64,000 nt of DNA from the NCBI GenBank assembly GCA_963792915.1, contig CAWBYD010000006.1:186001-250000 (forward strand), in the 5' to 3' direction. Positions within the stretch are counted from its first letter, which is position 1. Every line of letters begins with the position of its first letter. A model generated the notes under the pieces. That model searched no databases and had not been told where the DNA came from. It saw only the letters and a program-made list of their open reading frames with translations. A program made the position numbers and the translations under genes. The stretch comes from Solirubrobacter sp963792915. GTDB lineage: Bacteria > Actinomycetota > Thermoleophilia > Solirubrobacterales > Solirubrobacteraceae. This document shows positions 33,689-41,895 of the stretch, piece by piece.

Positions 33689-34666
33689 TCACGCTCGTGG
33701 TGCTACGCGCTCGCTGAGCGCAGCGACGAACGGCTCGAGGCCCTCGCGGGCGCGGGCGATCGCCCAGTTGTGGTTCCAGCGCAGCGCCGGCCGCAGGACC
33801 GGCGTCAGCGCGCGCAGGAGCCGGCGGTCGGCGTGCACCTGCCAGTCGAAGCGGATGCGGGTGCCCGTCTCGGTCGGGGTGAGCGTCCACAGGCCGTGGC
33901 CGCGCAGGTCGCCGTCGGTCTCGCCCTCGATGATGCGCGGGCGCTCGAGCCGGACCGTCTGCGTGCGCGTGTGCAGGTGGTACGGCAGCCGGCCCTTGAA
34001 GTGCTGGCGCGTCTCGTGACCCACGGCGGGCGGCCCATCGTCGCCCTCGACGCTGATGTAGACCGGCTTCCACCACTGCGGGTAGGTGCGGCCGTCGGCG
34101 AGCGCGTCCCAGACGGCCTCGGGCGGCGCGGCGACGTCCCACTCGTCGACGAACGTGTACTCGCTGTCGGCGAACCGCAGCAGCATGCGCGAGAGCGCCT
34201 TCTGGACGCGCAGCGGCGGCTTGGCGGCGTGGGCGTCGTCGCCGAAGTCGCGGATCAGGCGCGCGCCGGCCAGCGGCTTGGGGATGCCGAAGCGGTTGAC
34301 GTCGAGCTCGGTCAGCAGCGTGAGGAACTCCTCCGTGCGCCCCGCCGGGCGGTGCGTGATGCGCACGCGGCCCTCGCCCTCGCCCACCGGCTGCTGCGTG
34401 TGCACCTCCCCAGGCGCGATGTCGATCGACTCGCCCGGGCCGAGTACGCGGCCGTTGACCCGCAGCGCGCCGGACAGCACCTCGATGTGCTCGTGCTGCT
34501 TCGCGTGCACGTGTGCCTGGCGCAGCAGCCCGCGCGGGCGCCCGCTGACCTCGAAGGTGACGGACTCGCCGCCGGTCTCGGCCGCTGTCGTCTGCAGCTG
34601 GACCCGCACGCCCAGCCCCGGCACGTCCACCACTTCGCCCGGCTTCATCGATCGCTCCTCGCTCAT
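33689..34666 (-). CDS. Cupin-SRPBCC fusion protein
   Basis: A 325-aa soluble protein. Residues about 10-110 form a cupin barrel (AHVHAKQHEHIEVLSGALRV, and SIDIAPGEVHTQQ) with the His/Glu metal-site pattern. Residues about 165-320 are a START/SRPBCC lipid-binding or polyketide-cyclase-like fold (FVDEWDVAAPPEAVWDALAD, TYPQWWKPVYI). The pairing suggests binding of a hydrophobic small molecule, substrate unknown. Its 3' end overlaps by about 29 nt the frameshifted tail of the beta-propeller gene on the other strand. Confidence 0.82.
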   Translation of the reverse strand: MSEERSMKPGEVVDVPGLGVRVQLQTTAAETGGESVTFEVSGRPRGLLRQAHVHAKQHEHIEVLSGALRVNGRVLGPGESIDIAPGEVHTQQPVGEGEGRVRITHRPAGRTEEFLTLLTELDVNRFGIPKPLAGARLIRDFGDDAHAAKPPLRVQKALSRMLLRFADSEYTFVDEWDVAAPPEAVWDALADGRTYPQWWKPVYISVEGDDGPPAVGHETRQHFKGRLPYHLHTRTQTVRLERPRIIEGETDGDLRGHGLWTLTPTETGTRIRFDWQVHADRRLLRALTPVLRPALRWNHNWAIARAREGLEPFVAALSERVAPRA

Positions 34667-34704
34667 GGGGTCGAGTGGCTATGCGCCGCATCGGCCCCGC
34701 CGGA

Positions 34705-35862
34705 TCACCGCCGGCGCGAGAACAGCCGGTCGCGCGCCTCGCGCAGCCCCATCGCCAGCGCGCCCTCGAGCGCCGCGCGCTCGGCCAGCGCGCTGGTCTC
34801 GATCCGCGCGGGCAGCGGCAGCAGCCGGCCGACCGTCGCGCGCACGCCCGGCAGCAGGTCGCTCGCGCCGCCGATCCGCCCGCCGAGCACGACCAGCTCG
34901 GGATCGATCACCGCGCACACCGTCGCGACCGCCAGGCCGAGGCGCTGGGCCGCGCCCTCGACGACCGCCGCGGCTGCGGCGTCGCCGGCCCGCGCGCGCT
35001 CGAACACCTCGCGCGGGCCACGTGCCTCGCCGCCCGCGGCGCGGTAGGCGGCGAGGATGCCCTCGGCGCCGATCTCGTCCTCGAGCGCGCCGAGCCGGCG
35101 GTGCTGGGCGTCGAACGGGTCGTGCGCCAGCGGCAGGTAGCCGATCTCGCCGGCGGCGCCCTGGAAGCCGCGGAACAGCTCGTCGCCGATCACGATCCCC
35201 ATGCCGACGCCGGCGCCGATCGAGACGACCACGAACGTCGACACGCCGCGCGCCAGCCCGCGCCACTTCTCGCCCACCGCCGCGGAGTTGATGTCGTTGT
35301 CGAGCAGCACCGGGACCCCGAAGCGCTGCTCGAGCGCGGCTAGCGAGTCGAGCTCGCCGGTCGCGCTCACGTGCCAGGCCAGCGAGGTCACGCGCCGCGT
35401 CGCCGGATCGACGACGCCGGGCGTCGAGACGCCCAGCGCGAGCAGCTCGCCGTGGCGGCCGCCGAGCTCGCGGTCCAGCCGGCGCACCGCCGCGGTGACC
35501 TGGTCGGCGACGGCGGGCGCGGTCTCGAGCTCGAGCTCGCGCAGCGGCTCGCCGTAGATGTCGACCGCGGCGAGCCGCAGCCGCGTGCTGCCGATGTCGA
35601 CGCCCACCACGAAGCCCGCGGTCGAGTCGACGACGAAGGCCAGCGGCGTCCGCCCGGGCCGCCCCGGGCGCTCGCCGGCCGCCTGCACGAGGTGCGCGTC
35701 GACAAGCCGCTCCACCACCGCCGAGACCGTCGGCTTGGAGATGTTGGTGCGCGCCGCGATCTCGGGCCGCGTGATCGGCCCGGCGCGGAAGATCGCCTCG
35801 AGGATCGCCTGCTCGCTGAGCTCTCGGAGCAGGTTCGGCCGCGGGCTCGGAGGCTTGACCAA
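34705..35862 (-). CDS. ROK-family transcriptional regulator
   Basis: A 385-aa protein with an N-terminal winged HTH (about residues 15-70, ITRPEIAARTNISKPTVSAVVERL) and a ROK sugar-kinase-like domain (GVDIGSTRLRLAAVD, LDNDINSAAVGE, GAGVGMGIVIGDELFRG). The usual ROK cysteine cluster (CGxxGCxE) is missing, which suggests an altered zinc site. It is read from TTG at 35862, the only start that leaves the HTH complete. It diverges from the GH2 gene across an 87-bp gap with a candidate operator, so it probably controls that gene and itself. Confidence 0.88.
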   Translation of the reverse strand: MVKPPSPRPNLLRELSEQAILEAIFRAGPITRPEIAARTNISKPTVSAVVERLVDAHLVQAAGERPGRPGRTPLAFVVDSTAGFVVGVDIGSTRLRLAAVDIYGEPLRELELETAPAVADQVTAAVRRLDRELGGRHGELLALGVSTPGVVDPATRRVTSLAWHVSATGELDSLAALEQRFGVPVLLDNDINSAAVGEKWRGLARGVSTFVVVSIGAGVGMGIVIGDELFRGFQGAAGEIGYLPLAHDPFDAQHRRLGALEDEIGAEGILAAYRAAGGEARGPREVFERARAGDAAAAAVVEGAAQRLGLAVATVCAVIDPELVVLGGRIGGASDLLPGVRATVGRLLPLPARIETSALAERAALEGALAMGLREARDRLFSRRR

Positions 35863-35884
35863 GACGCCCGGAAGCTATAGCGTC

Positions 35885-35903
35885 GCCTTTTGTTAGGAAA
35901 GGC
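35885..35903. promoter_or_regulatory. Candidate ROK operator between the regulator and the GH2 gene
   Basis: The inverted repeat gccttt-tgttagg-aaaggc has perfect 6-bp arms and a 7-bp centre. TTAGGAAAG-type half-sites are typical of ROK/NagC/XylR-like operators. It is AT-rich against a GC-rich background and lies between the divergent starts at 35862 and 35950. Confidence 0.55.
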
Positions 35904-35949
35904 TACGAATGATCGGCAGCCTGACCAGATCGGGTCGAGGGAGATGCTC

Positions 35950-38900
35950 ATGGGGGCCGGAAAAGGAATTCGCGCGAAGCTGTTCGTGGCCGTCGTGGCG
36001 CTGGGCGCGTGCGGCGCGCCGGCGGCACAGGCATCGACGGTGGATCTGACGCCGAACTGGCAGGTCCAGAGCAGCGCGGTCGCCACCGATCCGGGAGCGG
36101 CGCTCTCGCAGGCCGGCTACTCGACGGCGAGCTGGCTGCCGGTCAAGACCAACGATGCGGGCGCGGTCGGCGGCGAGGTCGCCGCCCAGCTGCAGAACAC
36201 GCCGGCTGACGCCCAGTGCGGCGCCAACAACATCTACTACTCCGACAACATCGCGACCTGCCAGGGCACCGAGCCCGACGCGCACGGCTTCCCGACCGGC
36301 GTCTACAACGTGCCGTGGTGGTTCCGCACCGAGTTCACGCCCAACCTGCAGCCCGGCCAGAGCGCGACGCTCGAGGTGCGCGGGATCATGGGCCAGGCCG
36401 ACCTGTGGGTGAACGGCACCGAGATCGCCACCAAGGCCGTCCTGCAGGGCTCTGAGCCCGAGTACGACTTCGACGTCACGGCGCTGCTGCACGGCGGCGC
36501 CAACGCGCTCGCGTTCGAGCTCTACCCCAACAACCCGGGGACGATGCTCAACCAGGACTTCAACGACTGGACGCAGACGGCGCGCGACCAGAACACCGGC
36601 ATCAAGTACCCGGTCCGCCTGCACGTCGCGAACACGCTCAAGCTCTCCGACGTCCACGTCAACCAGGCCAACGCGGCCGACATGAGCAGCTCGGACCTGA
36701 CCGTGAAGGGCGCGGTCACGAACACGTCCGCGGCGGCCCAGACCGGCGACGTCGACGCCACGATCACCGATCCCAACGGGGCCAACCCGATCAAGCTCCA
36801 CCAGACCGTCAGCCTCGCCGCCGGCGAGACCAAGACCGTCACGTTCGACCCGGCGCACGTCGACCACCCGCAGCTGTGGTGGCCCTACCAGATGGGCGGC
36901 CAGCCGCTCTACTCGCTGTCGGTGCAGGCCTCGCAGGGCGGCGTGACGTCCGACAGCGCGTCGGAGACGTTCGGCATCCGCACGATCACGACGTTCCTGT
37001 CGGCGCCCGGCACCAAGGCCTACAACGGCTCGCGCTGGTTCGCGGTCAACGGCAAGCCGTTCGTGTTCCGCGGCGGCGGGATGATGGACCAGGACATGTT
37101 CCTGCGCTACTCGAACGAGCGCCTGAACCACCAGATCGAGCTGATCAAGTCGATGGGCCTGGACGGCATGCGCCTGGAGGGCGACGTCCAGCCCGACGCG
37201 TTCTACGAGGCGATGGACAAGGCGGGCCTGCTCGTCTACGGCGGCTTCCTGTGCTGCAACTACTGGGAGGAGGGCTCCTCCTGGACGGCCAAGGACCAGC
37301 AAACGAACTACGGCACCGCGCTCACGATCGGCCGTCAGCAGCGCAACCACCCGAGCGTCGTCTTCTGGAGCTGGAGCGACAACACGCCGACCGCGGCGCA
37401 GGAGGCCGGCGTCCGCCAGGGCTTCGCGGACTCGGACTTCACGGTCCCGCTGATCGCGTCGGCGGAGTACAAGTCGACGACCACGCTCGGCCCGTCGGGG
37501 ATGAAGGAGGGGCCGTACAACTGGTTCCCGCCGGACTACGCCTACAGCCTCAACTGCACCGGCAGCTCGGGCGTCAACGCATGCCGCAGCGGCGACCTCA
37601 CCAACCGCGGCGGCGCCTGGGGCTTCGAGACCGAGTCCAGCCCCGGCTCGACGCTCCCCACGCAGGACAGCCTCAACCGCTTCATGACACCGGCCGCGCA
37701 GACGCAGATGGTCACCTCGCCGAACCTGCGCCTGTTCAACTCCGGGCGCGGCGCGCAGGACAGCGGCACGAACTACAACAGCTTCCAGCACATCGGCGTG
37801 CAGGCGACGGCGATCTGCCGCCGCTACGGCACCTGGACGGCGGCGCCGGTGACGTGCCCGACCAACCCGCCGGGCGCCACCAACCTGTACGCCAACAGCC
37901 CGTCGATCAGCGACTTCCTGCGCAAGGGCCAGGCGCTCAACTACGAGACGGTGCGGGCGCAGTTCGAGGCCTACATCGACCACTCGACGCGCACCGACTC
38001 GCCGTCGACCGGGCTCGTCTACTGGATGATGAACAAGCCGATGCCGAGCCTGTTGTGGAACCTCTACAACTACGACTACGACCAGGCCGGCACGTACTTC
38101 GGCGCCAAGAAGGCCAACTCGCCGCTGCACGTCTACTACTCCTACGCGGCCCCGGAGTCAGACCCCGGCAACCGCATGGTCAACGTGTCCAACCTCACGG
38201 GCCAGACGCAGTCGGGCCTGACGGTGACCGCGCGCACCTATGACATGACCGGCCAGGTGATCGACACCAAGGACGCGTGGAACATCACGCTGCCCAGCCA
38301 GGGGGTCATGAACCAGCTGTTCGCCATCCCCAACCCGACGCTGCCGGCCGTCAACGGCGTGCCCCAGAAGACGTACTTCCTGGAGCTCCTGCTCAAGCGC
38401 GGCACGAAGGTGATCGACCGCAACGTCTACTGGCTCTCGACGGTCAACGACGTGCCGACCTACACCGGCAACGCGTACCCGAACCTGTCCGCCTACGGCG
38501 ACCTGCGCAACCTGCAGACGCCGACCCAGGACCCCGTCAACGGCCTGCTGGCCAAGACGACCGTGGACGCCTGCGCGACGACGCACGCCCAGTCGGGCCT
38601 GAGCGACGGGCAGGACACGGCGACCGACGTGACGCTGACCAACCGCTCGAGCACGCTCGCGTTCCTGCTGCGGGTCGACGTGCGCAAGGGCACGGGGTCC
38701 ACGCCCGCGGCCGGCGACAACCAGCTGCACCCGGCCGGCTACAGCGACAACTACGTGACGCTGTGGCCCGGTCAGTCGCAGACGGTCACCGAGACGTACG
38801 CGTCCTCGCAGCTCGCCGGCGCGAGCGCCGTGGTCAGCGTCGGCGGCTTCAACGTCGACACCGTCAACGTCGCCGGCAACAGCACGTGCGCGGCGCCGAC

Positions 38901-39450
38901 CGGCGTCGAGAGCTTCGGGCTCGCCAACGGCCAGGTGCCGCTCGGCGGCGCGACGCCGGGCCAGGACAACACGCCGGCCACGATGGCGGCCTACAAGGCG
39001 GCCGTGCAGGTCGGGCGCCTGACCGCGGTCGACTCCACCGTCGGCGCCAGCGTGCCGGCGCAGCTGTCGCTGACGCTCGGCGCCCCGGCGAGCTTCGGCG
39101 CGTTCACGGCCGGCGTCGCGAAGGACTACCTCGCGAGCACGAGCGCGAACGTCATCTCGACGGCCGGTGACGCCGCGCTGTCGGTCGCCGATCCGAGCCC
39201 GACGGCCACCGGGCACCTCGTCAACGGCGCGTTCTCGCTCCCGCAGGCGCTGCAGGCGGCCGCCAACGGCAAGCCGTACGCCCCGGTGGGCGGCAGCGCG
39301 AGCCCGACCGCGCTGCTGACCTACTCCGGCCCGGTCAGCAACGACACGGTGACGCTCGGCTTCAAGCAGCCGATCGCCGCCACCGACGCGCTGCGCACCG
39401 GCTCCTACGCCAAGACGCTGACGTTCACGCTGTCGACGACGACGCCGTAG
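35950..39450 (+). CDS. Secreted GH2 exo-beta-glucosaminidase-like hydrolase
   Basis: A 1166-aa exported enzyme. A signal peptide (KLFVAVVALGACGAPAAQA) is followed by a jelly-roll domain, Ig-like domains and a TIM barrel. The acid is D477 in WSWSDNTP and the nucleophile E562 in FETESSPGS. A Ser-Asp at the acid site and this nucleophile context are features of the CsxA (exo-beta-D-glucosaminidase) branch of GH2, so a glucosamine- or mannose-like beta-linked substrate is likely. Residues 1035-1166 are the C-terminal domain shared with the GH92 enzyme and the X-Pro peptidase. ATG 35950 has AGGGAG 6 nt upstream. It is probably controlled by the divergent ROK regulator. Confidence 0.88.
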   Translation: MGAGKGIRAKLFVAVVALGACGAPAAQASTVDLTPNWQVQSSAVATDPGAALSQAGYSTASWLPVKTNDAGAVGGEVAAQLQNTPADAQCGANNIYYSDNIATCQGTEPDAHGFPTGVYNVPWWFRTEFTPNLQPGQSATLEVRGIMGQADLWVNGTEIATKAVLQGSEPEYDFDVTALLHGGANALAFELYPNNPGTMLNQDFNDWTQTARDQNTGIKYPVRLHVANTLKLSDVHVNQANAADMSSSDLTVKGAVTNTSAAAQTGDVDATITDPNGANPIKLHQTVSLAAGETKTVTFDPAHVDHPQLWWPYQMGGQPLYSLSVQASQGGVTSDSASETFGIRTITTFLSAPGTKAYNGSRWFAVNGKPFVFRGGGMMDQDMFLRYSNERLNHQIELIKSMGLDGMRLEGDVQPDAFYEAMDKAGLLVYGGFLCCNYWEEGSSWTAKDQQTNYGTALTIGRQQRNHPSVVFWSWSDNTPTAAQEAGVRQGFADSDFTVPLIASAEYKSTTTLGPSGMKEGPYNWFPPDYAYSLNCTGSSGVNACRSGDLTNRGGAWGFETESSPGSTLPTQDSLNRFMTPAAQTQMVTSPNLRLFNSGRGAQDSGTNYNSFQHIGVQATAICRRYGTWTAAPVTCPTNPPGATNLYANSPSISDFLRKGQALNYETVRAQFEAYIDHSTRTDSPSTGLVYWMMNKPMPSLLWNLYNYDYDQAGTYFGAKKANSPLHVYYSYAAPESDPGNRMVNVSNLTGQTQSGLTVTARTYDMTGQVIDTKDAWNITLPSQGVMNQLFAIPNPTLPAVNGVPQKTYFLELLLKRGTKVIDRNVYWLSTVNDVPTYTGNAYPNLSAYGDLRNLQTPTQDPVNGLLAKTTVDACATTHAQSGLSDGQDTATDVTLTNRSSTLAFLLRVDVRKGTGSTPAAGDNQLHPAGYSDNYVTLWPGQSQTVTETYASSQLAGASAVVSVGGFNVDTVNVAGNSTCAAPTGVESFGLANGQVPLGGATPGQDNTPATMAAYKAAVQVGRLTAVDSTVGASVPAQLSLTLGAPASFGAFTAGVAKDYLASTSANVISTAGDAALSVADPSPTATGHLVNGAFSLPQALQAAANGKPYAPVGGSASPTALLTYSGPVSNDTVTLGFKQPIAATDALRTGSYAKTLTFTLSTTTP

Positions 39451-39464
39451 CGGTGGTGGAGAGA

Positions 39465-39487
39465 CCCGCCCGCAGCGCGCGGGCGGG
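39465..39487 (+). terminator. Hairpin after the GH2 gene
   Basis: A perfect 9-bp stem, cccgcccgc / gcgggcggg, with a 5-nt loop, 14 nt after the stop. It lacks a T tract but fits the terminator style of this genome. Confidence 0.6.
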
Positions 39488-39532
39488 CCTCGCCGGGTCG
39501 TGACAGACTCCTCATTGCGAAAGGGGAGCCTC

Positions 39533-41005
39533 ATGGGCGATGAAGTCGCCGACACGATCTTCACCCGCGAAAACCGGCAGCGCTACCGCGACAAGGTCAA
39601 GCTGAACCTCGACGTCTTCGCGCGCATGCTGCGCGAGGCGCGCTTCGACCCCGACCGGCGCTCGATCGGGCTGGAGATCGAGCTCAACCTGACCGAGGAG
39701 ACCGGCGACCCCGCGTTCGCCAACCAGCACGTGCTGGAGCTGATCGCCGACGACGACTTCCAGACCGAGCTCGCGCAGTTCAACATCGAGATCAACATCC
39801 CGCCGCGCAAGCTCGACGGCGCCGTCTTCGCCGAGCTCGAGGAGACGATCCGGCGCGACCTCAACCACGCCTCCGAGCAGGCGCTCGAGGCGCACGCGCA
39901 CATGATGGTGATCGGCATCCTGCCGACGCTCACCGAGGACCTGCTCAACGGCAAGGCGCTGAGCGCCAACTCACGCTACAAGCTGCTCAACGAGCAGATC
40001 TTCGCGGCCCGCGGGGAGGACCTCGAGATCACGATCGCCGGCATCGAGCGGCTCGCGGTCACCGCCGACACGATCGCCCCCGAGGCCGCGTGCACGAGCG
40101 TGCAGCTGCACCAGATGGTCGACCCCGCGGCGTTCGGCGCGCACTGGAACGCCGCCCAGTCGATCGCCGGGATCCAGACCGCGATCGGCGCCAACTCGCC
40201 GTTCTTCTTCGCGCGCGAGCTGTGGCGGGAGACGCGGATCGCGCTCTTCGAGCAGACCACCGACACGCGCCCCGAGGAGCTCAAGGCCCAGGGCGTGCGC
40301 CCGCGCGTGTGGTTCGGCGAGCGCTGGATCACGTCGATCTTCGACCTCTTCGAGGAGAACGTGCGCTACTTCCCGGCGCTGCTGCCGGTGGTCGAGGACG
40401 AGGACCCGGTGGCGGTGCTGGAGTCCGGCGGCGCGCCGGCGCTGCAGGAGTTGCGGCTCCACAACGGCACGGTCTACCGCTGGAACCGGCCGATCTACGA
40501 CGTCGTGCGCGGGCGCCCGCACCTGCGCGTCGAGAACCGCGTGCTGCCGGCGGGCCCGACGATCGTCGACACGCTGGCCAACGCCGCCTTCTACTACGGC
40601 CTGATCCGCGTGCTGGTCGAGGACGAGCGGCCGATCTGGACGCAGATGTCGTTCTCGGCGGCCGAGGAGAACTTCTACTCGGGCGCGCGCGACGGGATCG
40701 ACGCGCGCGTCTACTGGCCGGGGCTGGGCGAGGTGCCGGCCGCGGAGCTCACGGTGCGCCGGCTGCTGCCGATGGCGCGCGAGGGGCTGGCGCGCTGGGG
40801 CGTGGACTCCGCCGACGCGGACCGCCTGCTGGAGATCATCGAGCGCCGCTGCGTCGAGCAGGTCAACGGCGCGTCGTGGCAGGCGGCGGCGTTCCACCAC
40901 TTCTACGAGCGGCTCGATCGCGCCGACGCGCTGCGTGCGATGACCGTCGCCTACCGCGAGCACATGCACTCCAACGAGCCCGTGCATCGCTGGCCGCTCC
41001 CCTGA
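39533..41005 (+). CDS. Glutamate-cysteine ligase-like (GCS2-family) enzyme
   Basis: A 490-aa ATP-grasp-like carboxylate-amine ligase of the GCS2 superfamily, with SIGLEIELNLTEETGDPAF (Glu pair for Mg-ATP), FNIEINIPP, CTSVQLHQM and HLRVENRVLPAGPT. It is close to proteins annotated as glutamate-cysteine ligase in high-GC Gram-positives, which make gamma-glutamylcysteine for thiols such as glutathione or ergothioneine. The product here is not proven. ATG at 39533 follows AGGGGAG by 5 nt. It is monocistronic, flanked by a terminator upstream. Confidence 0.8.
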   Translation: MGDEVADTIFTRENRQRYRDKVKLNLDVFARMLREARFDPDRRSIGLEIELNLTEETGDPAFANQHVLELIADDDFQTELAQFNIEINIPPRKLDGAVFAELEETIRRDLNHASEQALEAHAHMMVIGILPTLTEDLLNGKALSANSRYKLLNEQIFAARGEDLEITIAGIERLAVTADTIAPEAACTSVQLHQMVDPAAFGAHWNAAQSIAGIQTAIGANSPFFFARELWRETRIALFEQTTDTRPEELKAQGVRPRVWFGERWITSIFDLFEENVRYFPALLPVVEDEDPVAVLESGGAPALQELRLHNGTVYRWNRPIYDVVRGRPHLRVENRVLPAGPTIVDTLANAAFYYGLIRVLVEDERPIWTQMSFSAAEENFYSGARDGIDARVYWPGLGEVPAAELTVRRLLPMAREGLARWGVDSADADRLLEIIERRCVEQVNGASWQAAAFHHFYERLDRADALRAMTVAYREHMHSNEPVHRWPLP

Positions 41006-41071
41006 AGGGGGCGTGCGGAAAGGGACACGCGCGGTTTCGCCGCCTGGTGGGTGGGGCACGCCCAGTGACAG

Positions 41072-41455
41072 ATGTCCGCCACCGGAACGCTCGAACTGAC
41101 GCTGGCGCCCGACCCCGGGTCGGTCGCGGAGGCTCGCGCGAAGGTCGGCGACGCCACCCGCTCGCTGCTGGCGGAACCCCAGGTGCAGACGCTGCGGCTG
41201 CTCGTTTCGGAGCTGGTCACCAACGCCGTCCGCCACGGCGGGCACGCGGAGCCGGTCCAGCTGCACGCGAGCTGGAACTCCGAGGTGCGCGTCGAGGTGA
41301 CCGATCACGGCGACGGGTTCACGCCCGCGCCGCGCTCCGGCGCGCTCGACGAGCCCGGCGGCTTCGGGCTGTTCCTGGTGGGCCGGCTGGCCGACCGCTG
41401 GGGCGTGGAGACGAACGACTCGACCACGGTCTGGTTCGTCCTGCGGCGCGACTGA
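41072..41455 (+). CDS. Anti-sigma-factor-type ATP-binding protein (RsbW/SpoIIAB-like)
   Basis: A 127-aa HATPase_c protein of the RsbW type: N-box ELVTNAVRHGG, G1 box VTDHGDGFTP and G2 box GGFGLFLVGRLADRWGV. Such kinases bind a sigma factor and phosphorylate a STAS antagonist. The next gene encodes a STAS protein, completing a partner-switching pair; no sigma factor gene lies in the window. Confidence 0.85.
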   Translation: MSATGTLELTLAPDPGSVAEARAKVGDATRSLLAEPQVQTLRLLVSELVTNAVRHGGHAEPVQLHASWNSEVRVEVTDHGDGFTPAPRSGALDEPGGFGLFLVGRLADRWGVETNDSTTVWFVLRRD

Positions 41456-41548
41456 CACGGTGTCATGTAGGGTCAAGGGACGTCTGGACGCGGACCGTCC
41501 CGCTGGAAGATCACCGAGGTTGCCGACCTGCGCGGCGACCGCCTGCTC

Positions 41549-41803
41549 ATGCTCCACGGCGAGCTGGACATCGCCACCGCCCCGGAGCTCGTGGCCATGC
41601 TGGCGCGCCTGCGGGCGCACGAGCACCCCGTCGTGCTCGACCTCGCCGAGGTCACGTTCATCGACTCGACCGGGCTGACGGTCCTGATGGACGCCCACCT
41701 GGACGCCGAGCGCGACGGCTGGGCGTTCACCGTACGCCGCGCCTCGCCGGCCGTGCGCCGCGTGTTCGAGCTCGCCGGCGTCGGGCGCCTGCTGGGCGAC
41801 TGA
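41549..41803 (+). CDS. STAS-domain anti-sigma-factor antagonist
   Basis: An 84-aa STAS protein with the phosphorylatable serine in VTFIDSTGLTVL, the expected target of the kinase encoded just upstream. STAS homology extends about 15 codons before this ATG (WKITEVADLRGDRLL, from about 41504). No ATG or GTG lies in frame between the stop at 41468 and 41549. So either the protein is short, starts at a rare codon, or a base is missing near 41490-41504. Confidence 0.75.
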   Translation: MLHGELDIATAPELVAMLARLRAHEHPVVLDLAEVTFIDSTGLTVLMDAHLDAERDGWAFTVRRASPAVRRVFELAGVGRLLGD

Positions 41804-41895
41804 AGAATCGCCGCAAACTTCCGCCGGGCGTCGGTTGAGCGCGCTCGGGCGCGCCCGTAGCGTCCGCACGAACGGGAATCCGGAGGGGGTTCAAG

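Noticed and set aside
35893..38130. 745-codon open frame antisense to the GH2 gene
   Set aside because: Shadow of the GH2 reading frame; low-complexity R/V/A/D-rich product without recognisable domains or a start context.
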